64,000 bases of DNA from Hepsetus odoe. Taxonomy: Eukaryota > Chordata > Actinopteri > Characiformes > Hepsetidae. Position 1 is the first letter of the stretch, and the number at the start of each line of letters is the position of its first letter. The notes beneath the pieces were generated by a model that saw nothing but the letters and a program-made list of their open reading frames with translations, had not been told where the DNA came from and did not search any database. The translations under genes were made by a program, and so were the position numbers. Shown here one piece after another: positions 33,791-44,500 of the stretch. The stretch is taken from the NCBI GenBank assembly GCA_017165825.1, contig CM029381.1, positions 3,375,759 through 3,439,758 on the forward strand. Reading direction: 5' to 3'.

Positions 33791-33995
33791 TAAAAGTGAC
33801 TAATGGTCATTGTGAAACAGCACAGCACACAGTGAGACACAGTGAATGCAGCCTCTGCTTTTAAGCCATACACAATGTGCAGCAGGAGGCAGCTATTGAA
33901 AGTGCCCGGGGAGCAGTGATGCGGACAGTACCTTGCTCAACAGTACCTCAGGACAGCCCACTGTTATGGGATTCGAACCCACGGCCATCTGATCT
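33791..33995 (-). repeat. tRNA-derived SINE copy 9, truncated head
   Basis: Minus-strand copy with the tail and body present. It stops just past the B box ('gggattcgaaccc') and lacks the A-box head. Confidence 0.65.
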
Positions 33996-34079
33996 TATTT
34001 TATGCATTTTGTTGTCAAGTTCTTGTAGTCTGTACTGTGACAATGAAAATGAATGAATTCTTGTGTAATCTTTTATAAT

Positions 34080-34290
34080 TTACATTTACATTTACGGCAT
34101 TTAGCAGACACTCTTATCCAGAGCGGCTTACATGTGCTAATTACAGGGACAGTCCCCCTGGAGCAACTCAGGGTTAAGGGTCTTGCTCAGGGACCCAGTG
34201 GTGGTAGTGCTAGATAGGATTCGAACCTGGGACCTCTTGATCCATAGATCCATAGGCAAGTACCCTACCACTAGACCACCGCCACCCATA
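34080..34290 (-). repeat. Second SINE family, copy 2
   Basis: Same structure as 23855-24074, ending in 'ctagaccaccgccaccc'. Confidence 0.75.
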
Positions 34291-35400
34291 ATCTAACCTA
34301 ATCTTAGCTAACCTAAAATAATCTAGTCTAATCACTTTATATTGTGCCGCCCAAGCAAAGTGTTTTATTTTCCAAACTGGTCTGTGCTGTACTCTTGTGG
34401 TCATCTGATGCAATTCTCTAACTTTGTAAAGACTCAAGCAATTTTAAAATATTTATTTTAATTTGACTCATTCATCTACATGTTCAATTTAATTTGTTTC
34501 CAAATTAAATCCACATATTTTCATTTGTTATGTGGATCTAAAAAACTTTTTTTTTAATGGAAAGAATTGATTTCAATTCAGATTAGATTACTTTTTTATT
34601 TGTTATAAAGTTATAAAGTAAAATAAATCTGTTTATTTTCATTATTTATTTGGTTCTAAAATTAATCTGTTCATCTTCATTTGCTATTGACTCAATCGGT
34701 TCATCTTTGGAAGTCATTTGTTAATAGAATAAATCAGTTGATTCTCAAGTTTTTTGGTTCTAGACTAAATCAGCTGCATTTAACGGGCTATTTGCTTTTA
34801 AACTCAGTTTCTTTTGGTCATTTACTCATTACAGGAATAAACCATGGAATATGGTCATTAGTTAATTGGGTCTAGATTAGTTTCCATTCTGAAAGTTATT
34901 TCAGTTTTCACAACTTATTTGTTTATTTGGTTCTAGGCTAAACCAACTCTCTAGTTTTTTGGTTCTAGAAAAAAACAGTTGATTTTCACTTGTTGCTTTC
35001 CTTTGTTTTTCCTTTGAGTAAATCAGCTGATCCTCAGATGTTATTTGATTAAAGATGGAATCGGTTTGTTTTATTATTACTTGGTTACACACTAAATTAG
35101 TTGACATCCATCAGTTATTTGACTCAAGTCAGAATCTCTTGATCTTCAGGAGTTATTTGGTTCTTGACTAAATGATCTCACTCCTTGCATTCACTCTGTT
35201 CTGAAGTGTTACCTTAATAAATATTATTATTACATTTTTTTGTTGGACGTTTCCTGTCAGCTTTTAATGTGAAGCCTCTAGCTCAAACCCGGAACTCCTA
35301 ATGTGGGCATGACTGAATGCAACACGATTTAAGAGTTCAGTGCACAGGGTGCTCATGATATCAACGAGCGCCCTCTAGCGTTTCTCAAGCATATTGTCTG
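34291..35400. other. AT-rich stretch with TTATTTG phrases
   Basis: Repeated loose phrases such as 'tttatttggttctagactaaatcag' (shown here only as a theme) recur from about 34480 to 35170 at irregular spacing, probably a decayed tandem array. No gene is seen. Confidence 0.4.
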
Positions 35401-35464
35401 TTTTGATGGGAGAATGGGTTTGACGCGGCCTGGCTCGATGCGCTGTTTGGGACACGCCCTTCTT

Positions 35465-35550
35465 GTAGGCGGATCTGAAAATGAAAGAGGAAAAGATCAG
35501 AAATGCGGAGAACTTATAACGAAGACAACTGATCTGGTGAGGAGATTAAA
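35465..35550 (+). other. Candidate 5' exon of the NLR gene
   Basis: A good donor (gtaagaac) follows 35550. The stretch lies about 2.9 kb upstream of the first coding exon, which opens with an acceptor immediately before its ATG, so a non-coding first exon upstream is expected. The exact transcription start is not visible. Inferred from position and the donor site only. Confidence 0.35.
35477..35486 (+). promoter_or_regulatory. Candidate interferon-response / IRF element
   Basis: GAAAATGAAA matches the GAAANNGAAA core bound by interferon regulatory factors. It lies beside or inside the presumed first exon of the NLR gene, within 75 bp of the candidate donor. A match of this length can arise by chance. 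Confidence 0.35.
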
Positions 35551-36420
35551 GTAAGAACTAATTTTCTGTTTTCTGTTAAAGCTCTGGATTTAGCTTAGTT
35601 CTAGTGATAAAATGGACTTTAAGAGTCAAGCTTAACTGTTAAATGTACATACCAAATGTATATTTTCTACATAAGGTTCATAAGGTTTTGGGTTCAGTCC
35701 AGCTGGGACGTCCTGGGTCCATTATTTAGGGCGTTGGGTCTGTTCGAGTGAATCCCTGCTCCATTAATCACATTTTAAATATGATTGCAATATAGACATT
35801 CAGCGATCATAAGAATAAAATAATCATTATAAATTTTTATAAGACAACATCAGTACATCATCAGTACAACATCAGTAAAGCCTGCTCCTTTATACTGTTT
35901 TTCACTTTTTTTAAAAATAACTGTTTCAGTTTAATTAGAAGGTCAAAGAAAATGACTTAAATGTTCACTAAGCCACATTAAGCCAATAAATAATCGTGTT
36001 CAAGTATCGGGATCTCAATATTGACCAGATTAAGCAGGATTATAATTTTTGCCATAATCGAGCAGCCCTAAAACACGCAGGTCAGGTGGACTGGAGGTAC
36101 TAAAGTGCTTCCTGGGTGGGAGTGTCCATAGTTTTTCTCTGCTGGAAATGTTCCATTCCTCATCCATTTGTTTTCTCTTCTTTTGTGAGGACTGTTTCTA
36201 TAGAAAGATCTAACCTTAGGTTTCCATTATATTGTATGTGTGGTATACGTGTTCCTGGGGTTTTACTCATTTCAGTGGCACCACTGAGTGGTCCTCCACC
36301 AGGTACGGGGGTCAGAAACTGAGCACTGATGAAGATCACTTTACTGGCAATGCTCCAAATACTATGTGATCAGCAGGTCCAGGACAGAAAAACAGCACTT
36401 GTGTCCTGTGGGACATCATG

Positions 36421-36662
36421 CAAAGAGGCCTAGTGGTTAGGAAGTTGGCCCCAGGATCAGAAGGCCGTGGGTTTGAATCGCAGACCAGTAGGTTGCCCTG
36501 AGGTACCCTTGAGCAAGGTACCGTCCCCATCACTGCTCCCTGGGCACTTTCAATATTTGCCCCCTGCTGCACGTGTGAATATGGGTGAAACGCAGAGGTT
36601 GAATTTCCTTGTGTTGTGTTGTGCTGTGCTGTGTTTCACAATGACAAGGGTTTTCACTTTAT
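36421..36662 (+). repeat. tRNA-derived SINE copy 10
   Basis: Starts at the A box ('aggcctagtggttagg') and lacks the first bases of the head. B box 'gggtttgaatcgc'. The tail is a TGTGTTGTGCTG-rich stretch. Confidence 0.75.
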
Positions 36663-36823
36663 AGTGAAATAAATCGTGGTAATCTCGACTGCATAATTTG
36701 TGATCTCATTGGTGTAAAATTAGAAGCAGAGTGTTGGAAATTACTCTACACTTGAGTGATGTGTTTAGTGTGTGGTTAGTTATAGCCTGTAAATGTATTG
36801 CCGTGATTGTTAGTGTTAGTATA

Positions 36824-37060
36824 AGTGATTATTCTTGTCATTGCAAGGACACAGCACAGCACACCACAACAAAATTAGCCTTCTGCATTTAACCCATGCA
36901 CAAATACAGCAGGGGGTAGCTATGAAAGCTGCCCAGGGAGCAGTGACAGGGACGGTACTTTGCTCAAGGGTACCTCAGGGCAACCTACTGGTAAGGGGTT
37001 TGAATCCACAATCTTCCGATCCTGTGGCCGACTCCCTGACCACTTGGCCACCGTTGCCCG
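36824..37060 (-). repeat. tRNA-derived SINE copy 11
   Basis: Near full-length minus-strand copy. The complement of 'ttggccaccgttgcccg' is the head. Confidence 0.75.
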
Positions 37061-37325
37061 CTGCCATAGCTTGAAGTAAAAAAATCACCATATTTTGTCA
37101 GCACCAAGCTAACGGAGGTGTGTTTTACTACTCCAAACTGAACTAAAAACTATTCACAGCAAATAACAGAGGACATTTGAACCCCTGGGATTATAATCAC
37201 TGCATGTGACAGCGCTAAATATTTGGGTGCAGAGAGTAGAGCGAGTGTAGAGTAATTAGAGTAAATTAAGAAAACCAAATGATGAAAGAATGGGAAAAAA
37301 AAAAAAAAGGTACTCAGCTGGCTTA

Positions 37326-37368
37326 TAGCTTATAGCTTGGAAGCAAACCCCTTCCAAGCTATAAGCTA
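37326..37368. other. Perfect 18-bp inverted repeat
   Basis: Arms 37326-37343 and 37351-37368 are fully complementary around the 7-base loop caaaccc. The stem is too short for a microRNA precursor. It lies in the presumed 5' intron of the NLR gene. Confidence 0.7.
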
Positions 37369-38447
37369 GGAAACAATTCCAAAAAAATTTAAGGTGGACT
37401 GATTGAATACACCCTATTCTTACTCCAGAATTTCTATTTTAACTTTCTGCTTTGAAGCATTAGATTTTGAAATGTACAAATCTGAATTTTTCTCTATGGA
37501 AAATGTATTTAAGGGTCAAAACTTTACATTTCCCCTGTTTGTACGTTGATAAACCAAAAATGTACCTGCACGATAGTGTAAATTATAATTAGAAAAATAA
37601 AAAAGCAAAAACAAACAAAAAAAATACAGCAAACTCATCCCACATTCAGATACTACTACCTGAAACATAGGGGTACATATGGGGTCAAAGGTTTTGCACA
37701 GGTGAAAGCCTTAATGAGGAGGCAGGATTAAGGTGGGGCAAAGAGATAAACCAAAACAGCACATGTGCATGAGAATGTGGGAAATGTAAACAAAGGCATA
37801 GGCAAGGCATAAGGACATAACAAGGATAAAATGTGACGAGGACATGCTTATTTTCTAATTTTTTTTTTTTTTTTACATTTTTCATTGTATCCAGAAAAGA
37901 TGATGTAAAAGCATGACACTCATTGTTACCAAATTTGTTTCTTTTTTGCTTTCTGAGCTATAAATTATGACAACTCTAAAAAGATGGATTGGATCACCTA
38001 GATTAGCTATTATTATTTAGACAAGAAATGGATAACATGGATGCTTTTGCTGGAAGTGGGCCATGAATGAATGGGCCATGACTTTAATTGCTGGATTAAA
38101 GTGCAATGCACCTCAAAATTTTTGTTAAAATCGACATTTTTGGGAGTGTTTCTGAAGCAATATTATGAGCTTCATTGCTGCACCTGAAACAGGCACCTTG
38201 GTCAGTTGAAGGAAGGCTATAATTTCTAATTTGAAGGTATTTACTGGTGATTTTTGTTACTTTTTTAAAGAGGAAAGAACCCCCTCAAATACATATGTAT
38301 CTGTTAAAAGTTTCTTTCTCTCAATGGTAAGACGATCAATGAAACTAGAAAGTGATTGAGATTTCATGCATTATTTCTTCTCTATTTCAGCAGCTCTCTT
38401 AAATACCTCTTTTATGTCTTTATGTCTTTAAACCTCTTTATTTAAGA

Positions 38448-38560
38448 ATGCACAAATCCAGGGCAGATTCTCCAGTACCTACCGGTGTGTCTATGAAGAG
38501 TGACAACTCAATGTTTCAACCTGTACATTTCACTCCAGAAGGAAATGGTACCAGCATGAG
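38448..38560 (+). CDS. NLR coding exon 1 (leader)
   Basis: MHKSRADSPVPTGVSMKSDN begins 37 residues typical of the first coding exon of fish NLRC3-like genes. The acceptor-like 'tttatttaag' precedes it and the donor gtgagg follows. It ends two bases into a Ser codon completed at 39137. It is too short to stand out as an open frame on its own. Confidence 0.75.
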
Positions 38561-41500
38561 GTGAGGCACTATTTTAATATTACTTTTATAGAATCGGCAG
38601 CATTCACACAACATTCAGCCACAACGAAATTGGACCTCTGCATTTAACCCATGCAAACACCATGCAGCAGTGGAAAGCTATGAACGCGCCAAGGTGACGG
38701 GGACAGATGGTACGTTGCTCAAGGGTACCTCAGGGCAACCTTCTGGTAAGGGGTTTGAACCCACAATCTTCTGATCCTGTGGCCCCTAACCACTAGGCCA
38801 CCGCTGCCCCATGGTGGTTTAAACACCTCTGCTCTCTCTTCACTCTACCTCCTAATGATCCCCCTATTCACCCTTTCATTTACACTCATGTATTCTGTCA
38901 TTCTTAAGGCATATTCTAATTCTTCTCCTTTCTATATGTATATGCAGGAAACAAATCATTTTACATGAAAAGCAGGGGGAAATCCCTGTTTATGTTTATT
39001 CTATATATGTAAGTCATGTTTATGTCATGTGGTCCATTTATTCCATTGATAGAGTTTCTATTTCTTGACAGATTTTTTAATTCTCAGTTTTGCTATTTGG
39101 TGTATTTTTTAATGATGTTGATTTCTTCTCTCATAGCTCGAGGACTGATGCTCAGCACCAGGATCAATGTTGTGGACTCGGTCACCACTTTATGGTCGAT
39201 TCAGTCTCTCTTAGCTGTGGACACAGTTTCTGCAGGCAGTGCATCAGCACAATGTGGAACCAGTTGGCTCAGTTGGAAGACTTTCTCTGTCCTCAATGCA
39301 GAAAAAGGTCACGAACACGCCCAGTTCTTCATCCACTCAAGTTATCTTTCAAGCAGGATTCTGACCTACCAGCAGATTATGTCCTACCCACTGTCTTGGA
39401 GAGACACAAAACCAGAATGAAGAACAAGTTTGAGAGTTTTTCTGAGGGAATCAAAACTCCAGAAAACAGTACCTTTCTGAACAGGATTTACACACAGCTC
39501 TACATCACAGAGGGAGAGAGTGATGGGGTGAATGAAGAACATGAGGTTTTAAAGATGGCCAAAACCCCTCGGAAACTCTTACAAGACACTCTAATAAACT
39601 GCTCAGACATTTTCAGACTTCTGCAAGGTCCTGAAGGAGTAGGTGAGGAGAACAGAGCTCTAACGTCAAAACAAAAGAGAGAAATTAAAGATGATGGAGC
39701 ACCACAAATGCCAATGATCAGAAGTGTGCTGACTAAAGGAATTGCTGGCATTGGAAAAACTGTCTCTGTGCAGAAGTTTATTCTGGACTGGGCTGAAGGA
39801 AGAACCAATCAGGACATAGACTTCATGTTTGTGCTTCCATTTCGGGAGCTGAACTTGATTATGGATCACCAGTACAGTCTTCATGGACTTTTGTGTGACT
39901 TCCATCCTGAGCTAAAAGATCTAAACCCGAAGATTTATCAAGAGTGCAAAGCCGTGTTCATATTTGATGGTCTTGATGAAAGCAGGATTCCACTGGACTT
40001 TCAACAGTGTGAGAAAGTATGTGACATTACTGAAAGATCTTCAATTAGTGTGTTGATGACAAACCTCATTCAGGGTGAGCTACTTCCCTCTGCGTTCCTC
40101 TGGATAACCTCCCGACCAGCAGCAGCCAATCAGATTCCTGCTCTACACATTAACCGTGTGACAGAAATTCAGGGATTCAATGACCCACAGAAGGAGGAAT
40201 ATTTCAGGAAGAGAATCAGTGACCAAGACCAAGCCAAGAAAATCATCTCTCACATTAAGTCAGCAAGGACCCTTCACATCATGTGCCATATTCCCATCTT
40301 CTGCTGGATCTCAGCAACTGTGCTTCAGCACATCATAAAACATTACAATAACACAGAAATCCCCAAAACTCTGACTGAAATGTACTCACACTTCCTGCTC
40401 ACTCAAATAAGCACAAAGAATGAAAAGTATGAGGAGAACAAAGAGACTGACCCAAATAAACTGTTGGAATCCAGCAGAAGCATGCTTCTGAAACTGGCTG
40501 AACTGGCTTTTAAACAGCTGATGAAGGGCAATGTGATGTTCTATGAAGAGGACCTGAAAGAAAGCAGCTTTGATGTCACAGAGGCTTCTGTGTATTCTGG
40601 GATTTTCACAGAGATCTTTAGGGAAGAATGTGTACTGTACCAGAGGAAGGTCTACTGCTTTGTTCACCTGAGCTTTCAGGAGTTCCTGGCTGCTGTGTAT
40701 GTGTTTCAGTGCCAAGAGAAGAGGAACATGGAGGTATTGGAGGTTTTTAAACCATCAGACACAGAATGGTCTAAGAATATTTCCCTGGAGGAGTTGCTAA
40801 AAGGAGCAGTTCATAAAGCTTTAATGAGTCAGAATGGAAATCTGGATCTTTTCCTCCGTTTCCTGCTGGGAATCTCATTGGCATCCAACCAGAGACTCCT
40901 ACAGGGCCTACTGACCTACACACCAAGCTGTTCAGAGAAAATCATAGAGTACATCAAGAAATTGATTAACGAAGATGAACATGACAAACAATATAATGTC
41001 TCAGCTGACAGATCCATCAATCTTTTCCTCTGTCTGTCTGAAATGAATGACCAGTCTCTCTCCAGAGAGATTGAGGAGTATCTTAAATCAGGAAAGCACT
41101 CAGAAACCTGGCTCTCTCCTGGACAGTGTTCAGCACTAGCCTGCATGCTCCTCAGCACAGAAGAGGTCCTGGATCAGCTGGACCTGAAGAAATACAACAC
41201 ATCAATGGAAGGTTACAGGAGATTGGTCCCAGCTGTGAATGTCTGCAGAAAAGCCCTGTGAGTGTTACAGCTATATCAATATGTCATTTATTATACATAA
41301 ATCTTGAAGGTTTAACAGGACCAGGGATGATAAAACACTGGTCCATATGTTCCACATATCTGAATACTGGTGTTTTAAAGCCTTTGACTAAAGAGAGACA
41401 TTGAAATATATTGAAAATTGTGCTTGAAAATGTATGAACCCCCTTAAGAATGTATCTTTCTGCATAAATATGACCTAAAACATAATTATTTTCTTACACA

Positions 41501-44500
41501 AGTAATGAAAGTAGTTAAAGAAAAGCAATGGAAAACATGAGACAAAATGTTTATAGTGGGCAAATTATTTATTATAGAAAATTATCAAATTTTGCATACA
41601 TGTGAATGGCAAAAGTATGTGAACTTTTGTGAACCTTGATGGTGGAATTTCAAGGCAGATGTTTTCAACTATTGGGATGGCTATCAGGTGTTAGAGGGTG
41701 CCCTGTTTCATTGATTAACAGGGCCTGATTTTCAGCATGCATGTTTGTATCATGGCACAAATAAATGAGATTTCTCTGGACCTCAGAGAAAGCCATTCTG
41801 ATGCTCATCTAGCTAGGAAATGTTACAAAGCCTGGACTCCACCAATCCACAGTCAGACGGTTTGTATACAAATATAGGAAATTCAAGACCACTGTTACAC
41901 TGTCAAGCAATGGTCAGCCAATAAAGATCGCTTCTGGAACAAGGTGTGTAGTTAAAGCATTCTGTTTGTAGAAACATAAACAAAAATTTCTCATCTCATC
42001 TGTTCTCAACTGTGAAATATAGTGGTGGTAGTATCAAGTGTTGTGTCTGTTTTGCTCATATTATGCATCATACTTTTATTTTTAACTTTACAATTCACTT
42101 TACAAGGAAATTGCTTTTAAATATTATACATTTTATATAGTCAAGCAATCCTGTGGCATTTCAGGTAGATTAGCATTGCATCCGTTGTTTCCTTTTAATA
42201 TGCACATTATTTTTGCTGATGTTACACTCATGTATTGTGTATTATTCTTTTGCAGACTAGCTGGATGTTATCTTACCAAGAACAGCTGTGGAACTCTGTG
42301 CTCAGGTCTAAAATCATCAGATACCTACCTGAAAGAGCTGGACCTCAGTAACAATGACCTCGATGATTCAGGAGTAGAGTTGCTCTCTGCTGGACTAAAG
42401 AGTTCACACTGTAAACTGGAGACACTCAGGTGATTTTTTTTTTTTTTTTGTGCAAGAGTGGAATTTGTGACTTACTAAATATTGAATCATATTTGATCAA
42501 ATATATTTAAGGAAGTACTGGAAAAACATTGCAGTTACACCACTTTAACCCTATTCATTCTATTAAACTGTACCATGGCTTGTATTTATTTCTGCTCTTG
42601 CAGATTAGCAGGATGTAATCTCACCGCAAACTCCTGTGAAAAACTAGCATCGGCTCTACAATTGAACAACTCATCTTTGAAAGAGCTGGATCTCAGTAAC
42701 AATCACCTGCAAGACTTTGGAGTGAAACTGCTCTCTGAGGGACTAAAGAGTTCACAGTGTAAACTGGAGACACTCAGGTGAAGGAGTTTATGTATCCATC
42801 ATTCTATTGTAGCACAATAATCTGTAAAATCTGAATATTAAAATCATTATTTTTACATTTTTTTTCATGCAGTTTAAAATATGCATGCTTCAAATGGTCT
42901 TATACTTAGAACTCTTTTTTTTAATATACATATTATTTCTTTTATTACAGATTAGCTATCTGTAATCTTGGGAGAATAGCTTGTGAAATTCTGGGAACAA
43001 CTCTTCAGTCATTAAATTCTCCTTTGAAAGATCTGGACCTCAGTAACAATGACCTGCAAGATTCAGGAGTGGAGCTATTTTGTGCTGTACTGAAGAGCTC
43101 ACGTTGTAAACTGAAGTCACTCAGGTGAACTTTCTTGATCATTAAGTACATAAATATAGTTCAGGTACTGACAGAGAAATTTTTAGATGACCTGTTGGAT
43201 AAAAAGTGGGTACCCTGTTTTAAAAAGGATGTTTAGGTGTGTCTAGAACTTGATGGGCTAAAAACAATGGGTGTTCCTTTGATGATTTTGTCATTAATGT
43301 AAAAAAATGAGCAGAAATTAGCTGTTTAACCCATTAATCTATCTTGGCAGTCTGAATACTGCAGCCAGAAAAGCAGAAACAGTGAGACAACAATACTACA
43401 GGCAATAAAACTTAAGCATACAGGCAAAAAGATTACTACATGTGGCAAAGCCAAAATGAGATAGCACACTTAATATCAAGGCATTGCAGATTGATTTACT
43501 GCTTCAAAACACTTCAAAACAGCCAGTTGAAGCATTAAATTATTAAAACTATGTGATTGAATACAAATTTAAATCTTTCATATTTTTATTACAATAAACA
43601 CCAAGATCTCTAAAGGACACAGGCTTCGACTTGTAATACACATGACCACTATACACTCCTTCCTTCTCCTTCTACTTTTGGCTGCTCCCGTTTAGGGGCT
43701 ACCACAACGAATCATCTGTTTCCATATCTTCCTGTCCTCTGCATCTTCCTCCTTCAAACCAACCAGACAAAAAAGTCTTGGCACAGCCCCTAAACTGGAT
43801 ATTATTACAGGGATTTTTATTTTGAATATATATTTTTTTTTTAAGTTTGCATATTGAGAAGATTAAACAAAAAAAACTAAAAAGGTTTTACTGTGACAAG
43901 CTGTAAAGAGACAAGGTAAGCATATAAAAGAGTTCCAAGCATTCAGTGTTCAGCATTCAGTAAACTAATCACTTGATAATCCGGAATCATCTGCACCTGT
44001 TCACTGCTTCATGTCTTAATTTAGACGATTTGTTTTGCTTGAAGGTTCAGACATAGATCACTGTGTAGGTTAAAAAAAGAAAAAAAAATAATCTTCTGAA
44101 ATCCTCTTGAAATTTTGCAAACACCTTGTGATGTATATTTGCAGACAGTATTGCTCAATGGTTAGCAGACAGCACTATTTGTAGGCTTGGCTAAAAGTTA
44201 ATCTTTCATTAAGTCTCATGCTTGTTGATATTTTTTTTATATTAGAGCTGTAATTTCTTGGTTTTTCTCCTTTTCTGCAGATTGTCTGGTTGTATGGTTA
44301 CACAAAAAGGCTGTTCTTCTCTGGCTTCAGCACTGAAATCAAATTCCTCCCACCTAAGAGAACTGGATCTGACCTATAATTACCCGGGAAAGATTGGAGT
44401 GAAACTGCTCTCTGACCTAGTGGAGGATCCACACTGCACACTCGAAAAACTACAGTGAGTAACAGACTGACCGTCTTTTATACAAACAGACACACAAAAC

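Noticed and set aside
39016..39420. Alternative 134-codon frame overlapping the NLR RING-like part
   Set aside because: Different frame from the conserved NACHT exon and no family features; a shadow.
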